DNA from: Nitrosomonas sp.
GTDB lineage: Bacteria > Pseudomonadota > Gammaproteobacteria > Burkholderiales > Nitrosomonadaceae
Direction: 5' to 3'
Length of the DNA stretch: 44,203 nt
NCBI GenBank assembly: GCA_024282035.1
Contig: JAMWZR010000020.1
Location: forward strand, 1-44,203
Shown in pieces: positions 8,579 to 19,606 of this stretch. The notes below the pieces were generated by a model, which saw only the letters and a list, made by a program, of their open reading frames with translations, did not search any database and was not told where the DNA came from. The position numbers and the translations under genes are program-made. Every line of letters starts with the position of its first letter. Position 1 is the first letter of the stretch.

Positions 8579-10543
8579 ATGTCAAATTCAGTATTTACTT
8601 TTATCAAAACCAATGCATTTGGATTGAGTGACAGTGGCACCTTGAGTACACCAACTTTTGCAGATATCGATAACGATGGTGATCAGGATGCTTTTATCGG
8701 TGATGGTTTTGGTGGTTTGTATTTTTATCGCAATACCGGAACAGCGGTCAATCCGACATTTGCTGCAGCGATCAAGAATCCTTTTGGACTCAATAATGCG
8801 AGTTTTTACACTCGCCCCGATTTTGTCGATATCGACAATGATGGTGATCTGGATGCTTTTGTCGGTAATTTCGACGGTATTACACAGTTCTATCGTAACA
8901 CCGGCACGATCACTAATCCGGCTTTTGCAGCGGCTGTTAGTAACCCATTTGGTTTAGGCGATGTGGGTTTGCAGGCCAGTCCGTTTTTTGCGGATATCGA
9001 TAACGATGGCGACCAAGACGCATTCATTGGGAATTTGGCAGGCGACATTCTTTTTAGTCGAAATACTGGGACTGTCAATGCACCAGCGTTTGCGGCAGCA
9101 ACCACCAATCCATTCGGTTTGGCAAATGTGGGATCACAGGCGAGCCCGGCATTTCTGGATAGTGATGGAGATGGAGATCTGGATCTGTTCGTGGGTAATC
9201 TGGGTGGGGATATTCTGTTTTTCAAGAATAATGGCAACGTCAATACACCGGTATTTGCGGCTGGCACCCTCAATCCTCTGGGCATGATTAATGTGGACTC
9301 GAATGCGACGCCGTCTTTTGCGGACACCGATAACGATGGCGATATGGATGCTTTCATCGGTACCAAAGCCGGTACGATAAACTTTCTGCTGAATGATAGT
9401 GCTGCGGTGTTTCTCACCAGCGGTGCGGGTACCGATACCCTGACTGGAACGACAGCTACGCACGATACTGTGAATTATGCCGGTGCGAACTCTGCTGTTA
9501 CCGTCGCCCTGGGGGTTACCACACAACAGAATACGGGCGGAGCTGGGCTCGATACGCTGAGTAGTATTGAGAATCTGGTTGGCAGTAACTTTGCTGACGA
9601 TCTGACCGGTAATGGCAGCAATAATGTGCTGAATGGTGGAGCTGGTGATGATGTCATGGAAGGCGGGGCAGGCACAGATACGGTGCTGGGAGGTCAAGGA
9701 AACGATACGGTTTATGTCAACGGCATCACCGACATCGTCATCGAGTATGCGGGTGAAGGAATTGACAAGATCAGCAGCAATGTCACGTATACGCTTCCCG
9801 ATCATGTCGAGAATCTGACACTGACCGGTGCCGTGGCCATCAATGGCACCGGTAATGGACTGGCCAATACCATGATTGGCAATTCCGCTGCCAATCAACT
9901 GAATGGAGGCGACGGTAATGATGTCTTGAATGGCTTTACCGGCGCGGACACGATGATAGGTGGATTGGGGTTCGATACTTATGTTGTCGATAATGTCGGT
10001 GATGTCGTGACCGAGACATCGGGTACAGGGAACGATACGATCAACAGCAATGTGACCTATACCTTGCCGGTGAATGTGGAAAACCTGTTTCTGACCGGAG
10101 CGACAACCATCAATGGCACTGGCAACGGCATTGCCAATACGATCAAGGGTAATTCAGCCAATAACCTGCTCAATGGCGGCGCGGCAAACGATATTCTGGA
10201 CGGCGGAACGGGAACCAATACCCTGACAGGAGGATTAGGTAACGATGCTTTCCGGTTTACCACGACGGGTCACACCGATACGATCACGGATTATAGTGTT
10301 CCGGAAGATACGATACAGTTGGATAATGCCGTGTTCACAGCATTGGGGGCGACAGGCACCTTGGCGGCCACCAAATTCAAGGTTGGTGCCGCAGCCGCAG
10401 ACGCAGATGATTTCGTGATTTATAACAGCACAACCGGAAAATTGCTCTACGATGCCGATGGGAGTGGAGCCGGTGCCGCAATTCAGGTGGCTACAATTGG
10501 AACCGGAAAAGCGATGACCAACTTGGAAATTGTCATCGTTTAA
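8579..10543 (+). CDS. FG-GAP/RTX secreted protein (third copy, shorter)
   Basis: The start is set at the ATG giving MSNSVF, because TTGGAG lies upstream and the paralogue at 1672 starts MSEPVF; a longer in-frame start at 8492 adds an unrelated 29-residue leader. The protein is 654 residues. It has five FG-GAP/VCBS calcium blocks (residues 1 to about 275) and no cadherin-like domain. It then has two to three RTX groups separated by the spacer I-x-S-N-V-T-Y-T-L-P-x-x-V-E-N-L, and an M10-type C-terminal export module (STTGKLLYDADGSGAGAA, ending EIVIV). No signal peptide or cysteine was seen. It is probably a type I secretion substrate. Its DNA is more diverged from the two longer genes than those are from each other. 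It is the only one of the set with its own FNR-type promoter. Confidence 0.87.
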   Translation: MSNSVFTFIKTNAFGLSDSGTLSTPTFADIDNDGDQDAFIGDGFGGLYFYRNTGTAVNPTFAAAIKNPFGLNNASFYTRPDFVDIDNDGDLDAFVGNFDGITQFYRNTGTITNPAFAAAVSNPFGLGDVGLQASPFFADIDNDGDQDAFIGNLAGDILFSRNTGTVNAPAFAAATTNPFGLANVGSQASPAFLDSDGDGDLDLFVGNLGGDILFFKNNGNVNTPVFAAGTLNPLGMINVDSNATPSFADTDNDGDMDAFIGTKAGTINFLLNDSAAVFLTSGAGTDTLTGTTATHDTVNYAGANSAVTVALGVTTQQNTGGAGLDTLSSIENLVGSNFADDLTGNGSNNVLNGGAGDDVMEGGAGTDTVLGGQGNDTVYVNGITDIVIEYAGEGIDKISSNVTYTLPDHVENLTLTGAVAINGTGNGLANTMIGNSAANQLNGGDGNDVLNGFTGADTMIGGLGFDTYVVDNVGDVVTETSGTGNDTINSNVTYTLPVNVENLFLTGATTINGTGNGIANTIKGNSANNLLNGGAANDILDGGTGTNTLTGGLGNDAFRFTTTGHTDTITDYSVPEDTIQLDNAVFTALGATGTLAATKFKVGAAAADADDFVIYNSTTGKLLYDADGSGAGAAIQVATIGTGKAMTNLEIVIV

Positions 10544-10620
10544 ATGGTGCTAATGCAATGACCATATTCCAGTATCCCTCAGATCAAGGTATGCGCTTGC
10601 ATGCCTTGCAAGGGTATTGA

Positions 10621-11916
10621 TCATTCCGGAACTGCCACATCCGAGAAAAATTTTTCCTGACGTATTCGTGCACTGAAGTACAAAGGTTCGATGGGTTCGA
10701 GGCGATGACCCAGTTTCTGGATTTGTATCCAGATATCGGGGTATTGGCCCAGTCTTTTAAATCGTCTGGCGTTTTTCTTGAAGTCAGCTTTGTTGCCCGA
10801 ATGATACAGAAGTTCGAAGAGTAGCAGCCATCCAGGCACATCCAGCGGGTTGATGACCAGTTGTTTTTGCAGAAAGTCGATGGTTGCTTCAGCTTCGCCT
10901 TGTTCGAGCATCAACTTGGCATTGATGGCTACGGTTTCATGAGTTAATTCTGCGTCGAACGAGCTTTGTTTCTGTACTGTGGTTCGATTCCGAGTTTGTG
11001 AAAAGGAGGGATCTCCGTTCAATCGCTCCGTCAGTTCAGGCGATATCGCTGTCATCGAAGATTCCGTAGCCTGTAGCCGGGCGCGACGATGGCGGCGCAA
11101 GATCAGAACCAGGATCAGTATCACCAGAATGCCAACAGGCGTCGTCAGCGTATCCAGATCGATCATGTTGAAAGAAGCAGGTTGCACAGGTTCTGTCGGT
11201 GTAGGTGCAAGTTTTGGCTCAGGCTCCAGTGTTTGGTCTGTTGCACTGTTTGCCGGTTTGGGCTGTTGATTGGTTACGATGTCCTGCAGCTGGGGCTTGG
11301 CACTTTGAACCTCATCATTCTGCTGCGGGGTAATCGGGATCGGTTTGGCTGCAAGCTGGGATTGCAAAGTGGCAATTTGCAGTGCCAGGGCTTCGAGGTG
11401 GTGATTCAGTCGATCGATTTCCTGACTCTCGCTTTCGATTTTTTTTTCGAGTTGTACGAGTAACTTGTATTCCAGCGTGTCATTGTTGAATTCGGATGTC
11501 GGTGTAGATTGAGGCTGTTGTGGTTTCCTGATTGCAGGTTGTTGTTTAATTTCAGGTCCTGCCCGCTTGGTGCCTACAGGCGGACGAGCATACGCATCCA
11601 AAGTTCGCAGATCGGGTAAATGAATGACGATGCCCGGCGTGAGTGCACGATAACGCCCATCAGGAAAATACTCGGGATTGCTCCGGATAATCGCTCGAAT
11701 CAGTTTTTCCCTGGTCAGTTTGTCATTGGGGAACATGGATCGGGCAATATACAGAATGTCTTCACCGGGTAGCAGTTCCCAAGCAAACCCCGATGGGAGT
11801 GTATCAAGATCAGAATCGGGTTTTGAAGGATAGAAATCGTTTGCTCCAGCAAATGCTGAAACGGTTGAGAGTAATACGATAGCAACGAAAATGAATCTGC
11901 TAGCAATGATAGCCAT
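10621..11916 (-). CDS. FimV-like LysM/TPR inner-membrane protein
   Basis: The start is the ATG at 11916; an adjacent TTG could add one residue. The protein is about 431 residues. An N-terminal signal segment ends near SAFAGA. A FimV/TspA-type LysM-like domain follows (about 45-101: WELLPGEDILYIAR, SNPEYFPDG, GIVIHLP). Then come a Pro/Gln-rich linker, a coiled coil (about 146-192), one transmembrane helix (about 258-274, VGILVILILVLIL) and a basic RRHRRAR stop. The cytoplasmic end (about 320-405) has TPR-like helices and the phrase WIQIQKLGHRLEP. FimV proteins act in peptidoglycan-anchored assembly of type IV pili and secretion. This one is shorter than canonical FimV. It converges with the RTX gene, so a link to secretion is only suggestive. 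Confidence 0.75.
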   Translation of the reverse strand: MAIIASRFIFVAIVLLSTVSAFAGANDFYPSKPDSDLDTLPSGFAWELLPGEDILYIARSMFPNDKLTREKLIRAIIRSNPEYFPDGRYRALTPGIVIHLPDLRTLDAYARPPVGTKRAGPEIKQQPAIRKPQQPQSTPTSEFNNDTLEYKLLVQLEKKIESESQEIDRLNHHLEALALQIATLQSQLAAKPIPITPQQNDEVQSAKPQLQDIVTNQQPKPANSATDQTLEPEPKLAPTPTEPVQPASFNMIDLDTLTTPVGILVILILVLILRRHRRARLQATESSMTAISPELTERLNGDPSFSQTRNRTTVQKQSSFDAELTHETVAINAKLMLEQGEAEATIDFLQKQLVINPLDVPGWLLLFELLYHSGNKADFKKNARRFKRLGQYPDIWIQIQKLGHRLEPIEPLYFSARIRQEKFFSDVAVPE

Positions 11917-11934
11917 CAAGTTGTCGTGTATACG

Positions 11935-12384
11935 TTATTTACAGAATTTCGCAATGGCTTTATTGGCTTCCTCAACTTTTTTCTGACGCACATCGTCGTC
12001 TATGAATTTGATTCCACCAGCACCATCCGGGACCGTTATTCGCGGTGAATCCGTATATATTCTAAGTTGGCCTTGCGCGTCAATACATTTTTTCTTGTTC
12101 TCATCGGCTTGCGCTTGCTGTTTGGTAGCTTCTTCTTTCCGTTTTTGCTGGCGTTGGTCGAATTCAAGCCGGTCTTCCGCTACTGAACGGGATGGAGCAG
12201 AACTGTTGTTATTTGTGCCTGTGGCTGGCTTTACCTGCAAGCGTTGGCCTGGATGTTTAATGTTTGGAGGAGGAGGGTGATCGGTGTATTGTACTTTGCC
12301 ATTTTCATCAACCCACTTGTAAATCTGTGCTTCTGCTGTTGCAAAAAAAAAGGTCATACCTACTGCGAGAACCAGCCATTTCAT
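11935..12384 (-). CDS. DUF4124 domain-containing periplasmic protein
   Basis: The start at 12384 gives MKWLVLAVG and follows AGGAG at 6-nt spacing; a longer frame from 12447 lacks support. The product is 149 residues: a signal peptide (cut near ATAEA), then the DUF4124 core YKWVDENGKVQYTDHPPP, a polar linker, and a lysine/glutamine-rich helical segment likely to be coiled. The C-terminus contains IYTDSPRI, a partial echo of the core. DUF4124 proteins are small exported proteins of unknown function common in proteobacteria. It is co-oriented with the FimV-like gene, 18 bp upstream of it, and probably shares a transcript. Confidence 0.8.
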   Translation of the reverse strand: MKWLVLAVGMTFFFATAEAQIYKWVDENGKVQYTDHPPPPNIKHPGQRLQVKPATGTNNNSSAPSRSVAEDRLEFDQRQQKRKEEATKQQAQADENKKKCIDAQGQLRIYTDSPRITVPDGAGGIKFIDDDVRQKKVEEANKAIAKFCK

Positions 12385-12525
12385 CGAATACTCCTGCATG
12401 AGAATAATCTGAAATACATCGACACAGCGTAGTGCAATTGTTAGCACAGTGACATTACATCACATTTGGGCGGAAATATGCAGAAGGGAGTGCTAAATTG
12501 GAGCAAAAATTGCGCCCGGTTTGGC

Positions 12526-14021
<1,496 letters not shown>

Positions 14022-14029
14022 GATAGCCC

Positions 14030-15592
14030 ATGCATCAAAAAATACTGATTCTTGATTTTGGTTCTCAGTACACGCAGCTGATTGCCCGCCGGGTACGCGA
14101 AACCAACGTATATTGCGAATTGCATCCGTTCGACGTTACAGCGGAATTCATCAGGGAATTTGCACCGCAGGGCATCATTCTTTCCGGCGGACCAGCTTCA
14201 GTAACCGAGGAAGAAACGCCGCGCGCACCGCAAATCGTTTTTGAATTGGGTATTCCGGTGTTGGGAATTTGCTATGGTATGCAAACCATGGCCGCTCAAC
14301 TTGGCGGAATCGTCGAAAATGCCATGGTACGGGAGTTTGGTTACGCGGAAATCCATTCGACAGCGCATGGCGCTTTGTTTAAGGATATCAGGGATCGTAC
14401 CAATGCCGCGGGAAGTCATGTACTGGATGTGTGGATGAGTCATGGCGACAAGGTCGTTGCTCTGCCCGCAGGTTTCCGGGTCATGGCGCATAATGCGGCA
14501 ACGCCAATCGTTGCCATGGCCGATGACAGTCGACAATTTTATGGCATCCAGTTTCATCCGGAGGTGACTCATACCCTGCAGGGCAAGGCCATTATCGATC
14601 GCTTCGTGCATGATATCTGCGGTGTAGGGCATGACTGGAACATGCCGGATTATGTCGATGAAGCCATTGGCAAGATTCGCGCAACAGTAGGCGATGACCA
14701 GGTGATTCTTGGGCTGTCAGGTGGAGTTGATTCCTCGGTGGCGGCAGCGTTGATCCATCGCGCCATTGGCGGTCAATTGACCTGTGTATTCGTTGATAAT
14801 GGCTTGTTGCGCGCCAATGAAGCCCGGCAGGTGTTGGAGACCTTCGCCAATAACCTGGCAGTGAAAGTCATACACATCGATGCCAGCCGCGACTTTTTTC
14901 GGAGCCTGCAAGGCGTGACCGATCCCGAAGCCAAACGGCGTATCATCGGACGTGAATTTGTCGAAGTATTTCAACGGGAAGCGAGTCAGATCAGCAATGC
15001 AAAATGGCTGGCTCAGGGCACGATTTATCCGGATGTCATCGAATCGGCAGGCGGTAAAACCAAAAAGGCTCATACCATCAAGTCTCATCACAATGTTGGC
15101 GGTTTACCCGATACGCTACACTTGAAACTGCTTGAACCGTTGCGCGAGCTGTTCAAGGATGAAGTCCGTGAATTGGGGCTGGCTCTGGGACTGCCTCGTG
15201 AGATGGTGTTTCGTCATCCGTTTCCTGGTCCAGGATTGGGAGTGCGGATTCTGGGTGAAGTCAAATACGAATACGCTGAACTGCTGCGTCAGGCGGATCA
15301 AATTTTTATCGAAGAATTGCACCATTCGGGCTGGTACGACAAAACTTCGCAAGCTTTTGCCGTTTTTCTGCCAGTCAAGTCGGTGGGAGTCATGGGGGAT
15401 GGCCGTACCTATGAGTATGTCATTGCGCTCCGGGCCATACAAACACAGGATTTCATGACTGCCAACTGGGCCGAATTGCCGTATTCCCTGCTCAACAAGG
15501 TTTCAAACCGTATCATCAATGAAATTCGCGGCGTCAATCGTGTCGTATACGATATTTCCGGCAAGCCGCCCGCAACCATCGAGTGGGAGTGA
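14030..15592 (+). CDS. guaA: GMP synthase (glutamine-hydrolysing)
   Basis: It aminates XMP to GMP using glutamine and ATP. The 520-residue protein has a class I glutamine amidotransferase domain (about 1-200), with nucleophile Cys81 in GICYGMQ and the FHPEV histidine. An ATP pyrophosphatase domain follows with P-loop [11 protein letters not shown], and the dimerisation domain ends KPPATIEWE as in the family. It overlaps no neighbour. With guaB 8 bp upstream it forms the guaBA operon. Confidence 0.98.
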   Translation: MHQKILILDFGSQYTQLIARRVRETNVYCELHPFDVTAEFIREFAPQGIILSGGPASVTEEETPRAPQIVFELGIPVLGICYGMQTMAAQLGGIVENAMVREFGYAEIHSTAHGALFKDIRDRTNAAGSHVLDVWMSHGDKVVALPAGFRVMAHNAATPIVAMADDSRQFYGIQFHPEVTHTLQGKAIIDRFVHDICGVGHDWNMPDYVDEAIGKIRATVGDDQVILGLSGGVDSSVAAALIHRAIGGQLTCVFVDNGLLRANEARQVLETFANNLAVKVIHIDASRDFFRSLQGVTDPEAKRRIIGREFVEVFQREASQISNAKWLAQGTIYPDVIESAGGKTKKAHTIKSHHNVGGLPDTLHLKLLEPLRELFKDEVRELGLALGLPREMVFRHPFPGPGLGVRILGEVKYEYAELLRQADQIFIEELHHSGWYDKTSQAFAVFLPVKSVGVMGDGRTYEYVIALRAIQTQDFMTANWAELPYSLLNKVSNRIINEIRGVNRVVYDISGKPPATIEWE

Positions 15593-16019
15593 AATATACT
15601 GGTTCAGCTTCATCCAATATTATTTGCTAAATTGGCTTGAATACTGGATTTTAGAGAAATATTTGTTAGATTTTATCTAACAAGTTTATTGTAATCTGTG
15701 GTAGTTTAATAATTGAATACGATTTAAAACTTTAGTGCAGGTAACCTTGAGTGGGTTTATTGATAAGCCAGCCGACTGCTTCAGCGGCGATTATGGCGCT
15801 GTCAAATACAGCAAAATTTTAAACAGTGAAGGATATCGGTTTTTATTTGATATACAGTCCACCGCCCATCATATCAGTACAGTACTGACATTTCGCCGGC
15901 AAAGGCTGAAACCAAGCTAATCTTTTATCTGGATTTAGTTGAATACTGCACTTTAAAGATTCGCCGCTTATCTGAAAGAGTTATGTGAGCCTAGTAGACT
16001 ATGGTAATAAAAAACATAC
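15593..16019. other. AT-rich spacer between guaA and the FRG gene
   Basis: This 427-bp stretch holds only short frames without family resemblance (for example 15735-15920). No tRNA, strong terminator or IS end was recognised. Its composition resembles the FRG gene rather than guaA and may mark one edge of an acquired segment. Confidence 0.4.
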
Positions 16020-17171
16020 TCAAACATTTTTTGGAATAAAAGATGCAAGATGTGAAAGAGCTCCATCTACATCTGGAAATAAGGTTAAGTCTCTGATATT
16101 CATAGACTCAAGTTTGATTTTTAACTCTTGATGTAACTTTGCCGGAATACGCAATTTAATTACTTTTGCACGGCTCTTCAAATTAAAAAGTTCATCTACA
16201 TCGTATGGGATATTGCGTTCTGAAGTCACATCACCAACCTCTATATTGAGAGAAAAAAGTAGATTTTCCTCAAATCCATATCGAACATTAAAAGGCAGCA
16301 AGAAAGCTCCTTGTTGAAAATCGATTCTTCGTGTTAACCAAAAAGGTTCAACAAAAGCAATACCTGGCTTTTCTATAAATCCACGCATGGCAGCATCCAC
16401 AGTTTTTATATAATCCAATCTATTTTCTGAACTTCTTAGAGCCTTTAGATCTGGAGCCTTCCATTCAGATTTAATATTTTTGGGAAAAGGAAAATCTACA
16501 TCTTCATCGTAGGATGCTACCGTGTATATTGGCTTTCTAATCCAATCTTCTCTGGCACCATAGTTCCAGTCCAAAAAACTATTGTTTATTGCATATGTAG
16601 AAAATATCCATAAAGCCGCATCAAAATTAGGTTTGCAATTTCTGATTGCAAAATAACAGGCAATATAAATGGATCTTGTCACGTCAAGTAATCTGGTAGG
16701 AGTTCCTCGATGCCTTAATAGGGCTAACCAAGAGAGATAATCGTCCTCATCAGGCAGCTCTGAAAAAAACTCATGGAACCGGCGTTGAGCATCAGTAAAT
16801 ACTTTTAGTTCATATCTTTCTAAGCCCACATCCTTTATAAGAAAATCGGATCTATGTCGTTCCAAATTAGTCTCTAATGCCCATGGATAGTAACTCTGAC
16901 CTCGGTAAACAGGTTTCCTATTTGTACGATCATATTCATCTGCCAGACGAAACAAGTCTTCAATAGAATTTATGGTTAAGTATTGAATATATTTTTCTTC
17001 TGGAGTTCGTTCTGGAAATTCTTCCTCCTTCCATATTACCTTAACGGCTTCTTCAGGATATTGAATACCTGGTAAATCGGCAAGCATCTGCTTTATCTTG
17101 GTTTGATTTTCATCTTCATAAACGACCCACATATATTTGTCATGAGTCCATTTACCATCCTTTGTTTTCAT
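16020..17171 (-). CDS. FRG domain-containing protein
   Basis: The product is 383 residues. The FRG domain is recognisable from VYRGQSYYPWALETNLERH (88-106) to LLRHRGTPTRLLDVTRS followed by IYIACYFAI (151-176), the characteristic pair of blocks. The N-terminal 80 residues and C-terminal 200 residues have no recognised domain. No signal peptide or membrane helix is seen, so it is probably cytoplasmic. FRG proteins have no settled biochemical activity; many are found near mobile or defence genes. It stands alone, flanked by 427- and 311-bp spacers, is AT-rich with AT-ending codons, and lacks a clear ribosome site, all consistent with horizontal acquisition. A role in phage defence is inference. 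Confidence 0.85.
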   Translation of the reverse strand: MKTKDGKWTHDKYMWVVYEDENQTKIKQMLADLPGIQYPEEAVKVIWKEEEFPERTPEEKYIQYLTINSIEDLFRLADEYDRTNRKPVYRGQSYYPWALETNLERHRSDFLIKDVGLERYELKVFTDAQRRFHEFFSELPDEDDYLSWLALLRHRGTPTRLLDVTRSIYIACYFAIRNCKPNFDAALWIFSTYAINNSFLDWNYGAREDWIRKPIYTVASYDEDVDFPFPKNIKSEWKAPDLKALRSSENRLDYIKTVDAAMRGFIEKPGIAFVEPFWLTRRIDFQQGAFLLPFNVRYGFEENLLFSLNIEVGDVTSERNIPYDVDELFNLKSRAKVIKLRIPAKLHQELKIKLESMNIRDLTLFPDVDGALSHLASFIPKNV

Positions 17172-17482
17172 AATTTAAAGCCAAAAAATTTCTAATTGAT
17201 GAATTTGACTAAAAACCAATAGTAACAGCGAAATTTCCGCTTATGGCATAATAAATTAACTATGCTGTGGTATTTTGAGGCCATAAAATTGCTAAATTCA
17301 AGGATTTTTCATTGACTGGACTTTCGGTATTAAATTTCAGAGTCTGCAAGTAACGCCGATTTATACTAATTTTTCTAAGCCACTTGATAATGGAAGTGAA
17401 GTCATTCTGCTCTGAACATTAGAAATGCTGATTCCTAGTGGTCGGCAGGTTTGGCTTGAATACACATGAGGATCAACGGGCG
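17172..17482. other. Spacer between the FRG gene and CarS-like gene
   Basis: This is 311 bp of AT-rich sequence upstream of both divergent genes. No gene or convincing sigma-70 pair was recognised. Confidence 0.4.
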
Positions 17483-17974
17483 ATGCAGGAATGGCGACTG
17501 GAAATATTACTCCTGCTCTGGCTGGTATGCATCAATGGTGCTCCCATTCTGCTAGCCAGATGGGCAGGTCAGAAGTTCAATCATCCGATAGATGGTAACT
17601 ACTTATTTATAGATGACCGGCCGCTACTGGGTGCCTCAAAAACGTTTCGTGGTTTGGTCGCAGCCTTGTGCGTATCGATTTTGATGGGGATGTTGTTTGC
17701 CATGCCGCTGGAAGTGAGTCTGATGTTCGGTGCGCTTTCGATGGCAGGTGACATGACATCCAGTTTCATCAAACGCCGACTCGGTCTGGCGCCCAGTGCC
17801 ATGGCGCTGGGGCTGGATCAGATTCCCGAAGCACTATTTCCGTTGTTGGGATGCCAGGCTTTTCTGGCGCTTGGCGATGCGCAGGTGGCGTTGATCGTAC
17901 TGGCATTCGTGGTGGTTGAATTGCTGCTTTCGCCAATACTTTTCAAACTCGGGATTCGTACAACACCTTATTAG
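17483..17974 (+). CDS. CarS-like integral membrane protein (CDP-archaeol synthase family)
   Basis: The start at 17483 (MQEWRLE) is preferred because TGAGGA lies upstream; a GTG at 17438 is an alternative. The protein is 163 residues with about four to five membrane helices. It shows family blocks NGAPILLAR, LLGASKTFRG, and AGDMTSSFIKRRLG with the acidic and basic residues expected for the CDP-alcohol active site. It belongs to the CarS/DUF46 family (PF01864). In archaea this enzyme activates unsaturated archaetidic acid with CTP. In bacteria the members are short and their substrate is unknown, so a CDP-lipid activity is inference. It converges with a metallophosphoesterase gene 45 bp away. 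Confidence 0.75.
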   Translation: MQEWRLEILLLLWLVCINGAPILLARWAGQKFNHPIDGNYLFIDDRPLLGASKTFRGLVAALCVSILMGMLFAMPLEVSLMFGALSMAGDMTSSFIKRRLGLAPSAMALGLDQIPEALFPLLGCQAFLALGDAQVALIVLAFVVVELLLSPILFKLGIRTTPY

Positions 17975-18019
17975 CGTAGCCCTAAATCTTAACCATGCGT
18001 TTCCTGCTCTGGATCATGC

Positions 18020-18955
18020 TCAGGCTTTAAGCAGCCGATGGAGTGTCACTTCCGGTGGGCAATTGAAACGTACATTGACAATGGATGTGCCGGCACCAAC
18101 CGAGGTGTAGCCTTGCATGTTCCGGTATTGCCATTTTCCGGCACCCATACGGCGCGGACAGTTCGAGTCCAAAGTGATCGGAATGCCTCCCGGTAGGCAG
18201 ATCTGACCACCGTGAGTGTGTCCGCAGAACATGACATCGAAATCGGCATGCGCGGCCTGTCGGTAAATTTCTGGCGTATGCGACAACAGTATCGAGACAT
18301 CATCAGCAGGGATGTCTTGCATGGCTTTCTGCAGATTATCGACGCAAAAGTAATGTGCATCGTCTACACCTGCCAGGAAAATCTGGGTTCCATCCTTTTC
18401 TATCGTGATCGATTCGTTCATCAGCATGGTGATGCCCATAGCTTCCAGCGCAGGGAGCATGCGGATCGAGTCATGATTACCCAAAATGCCGTAAATGGGT
18501 TGCCTGAGCATGGCGACGAGCCGTTGCATACCGGTAATGGCCTGATCAACATTACCAAACGTCAATGCCCGGTAATCACCAGTCAGGACGCAGATGTCGT
18601 ATTCCAGCTCGGCAATGGTTTGGATCAAGGCGGTCAGGTTGCGTTCATCCCTGTCTACATGCAGATCGGTGAGATGCAGAATATTGAATCCATGAAAAGC
18701 AGACGGAAGGTGAGGCAGTTGGATGGAGTTGGTCCGGACCTGAAAATCTCGTGCATTGCGCTGACCGCGTTCATACATGCCGACAGCCTGTATGGCAAAC
18801 TGGATCAGTTTGTGCGTCGAATACCAGTTTTCCGGGTGAAAGAAATTCAGTCCGCGTCCAAAAACCTGTTGACCGTGATCCGCTTCGATACCCAAACGCT
18901 GTCGTGCATGCACGCGCCCCAGTCGTTTGACCAATTGTTGCTCGATGTCGTCCAT
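18020..18955 (-). CDS. Metallophosphoesterase
   Basis: The product is 311 residues. It contains the calcineurin-like metal-binding series LTDLHVD (95-101), LTGDY (124-128), GILGNHDS (156-163), LLSHTPEI, and CGHTHGGQICLPGG, all intact. The spacing fits the YkuE/YaeI-like group that acts on membrane lipids such as UDP-diacylglucosamine in some members. The first 80 residues are polar and lack the N-terminal membrane helix typical of YaeI. Substrate unknown. The convergent CarS-like neighbour may hint at lipid chemistry, but that is weak. Confidence 0.85.
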   Translation of the reverse strand: MDDIEQQLVKRLGRVHARQRLGIEADHGQQVFGRGLNFFHPENWYSTHKLIQFAIQAVGMYERGQRNARDFQVRTNSIQLPHLPSAFHGFNILHLTDLHVDRDERNLTALIQTIAELEYDICVLTGDYRALTFGNVDQAITGMQRLVAMLRQPIYGILGNHDSIRMLPALEAMGITMLMNESITIEKDGTQIFLAGVDDAHYFCVDNLQKAMQDIPADDVSILLSHTPEIYRQAAHADFDVMFCGHTHGGQICLPGGIPITLDSNCPRRMGAGKWQYRNMQGYTSVGAGTSIVNVRFNCPPEVTLHRLLKA

Positions 18956-19271
18956 GCCAGTTGTGTGTTATTGATGAATTGAAAATTGTACGGTATAGAT
19001 CGACTGATTGCTTATGAAAACTCAGCAATATCCTGCGAGTAATGATCAGACAAGTTGAAACCAGAATCAGGTGACTGAAGTGTTGTGCAATGGGTATTTC
19101 TAGTTTGTTTTCCATATCGTATGGCTAAACTGGATTGTTATAGTCGCCATACTGATGTTCTGTTCTAGGTTTCTGTATGCAAGTAAAGCATAAACAGTGA
19201 CTTTCAATTCGTCCGTTTTCAATCTAAGGTATAATCCGGCATTTCTTAATATTGGATCGTTGGAGCTCTCT

Positions 19272-19571
19272 ATGCCAATTTATGAATATCAATGCAATTC
19301 ATGTGGTGCCGAGAAAGAACACTTGCAAAAAATCAGCGATGCACCCATAGCCGTTTGTCCTGTTTGCGGAAGCAGCAACTATGTCAAGCGTATTTCTGCT
19401 GCGGGTTTTCAACTGAAAGGTGGCGGGTGGTACGTGACAGATTTCAGAGACAATAAAAGTAAACAGGCGAATACCAAAACCGAAGCAAAGGCAACTTCGC
19501 AGTCTGCTTCCACAGGTGATGCAACCCAATCGGGAGGCACTACTTCATCGACACCTACGACACCGGAATAA
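19272..19571 (+). CDS. FmdB family zinc-ribbon protein
   Basis: The 99-residue protein starts MPIYEYQCNSCG behind TTGGAG; a longer frame from 19197 is not supported. Two CxxC pairs (Cys8/11 and Cys29/32) form the zinc ribbon, followed by FQLKGGGWYVTDF and a low-complexity Ser/Thr/Lys tail. FmdB proteins are putative regulators of unknown target. The position just upstream of aspS is conserved in betaproteobacteria, where a DUF502 gene often lies between them; here that gene is found at 38174 instead. Confidence 0.9.
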   Translation: MPIYEYQCNSCGAEKEHLQKISDAPIAVCPVCGSSNYVKRISAAGFQLKGGGWYVTDFRDNKSKQANTKTEAKATSQSASTGDATQSGGTTSSTPTTPE

Positions 19572-19606
19572 CGAATTTTTTACCTTTTGGAAAGATAAAC
19601 TGAATT

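Noticed and set aside
2128-10543. Reading the repeated DxDxDGD coding units as a CRISPR-like or satellite repeat array
   Set aside because: The repetition is protein-level (FG-GAP and RTX calcium motifs) with diverged DNA and no constant spacers.
10590-10612. CTTGC...GCAAG repeat between the third RTX gene and the FimV-like gene as a terminator
   Set aside because: Only a short stem with no T tract on either strand.
15735-15920. 61-codon plus-strand frame in the spacer after guaA
   Set aside because: No ribosome site or similarity; likely chance in AT-rich DNA.
18212-18982. Plus-strand 256-codon frame opposite the metallophosphoesterase
   Set aside because: The minus strand encodes a full set of metallophosphoesterase motifs; the plus frame has none.
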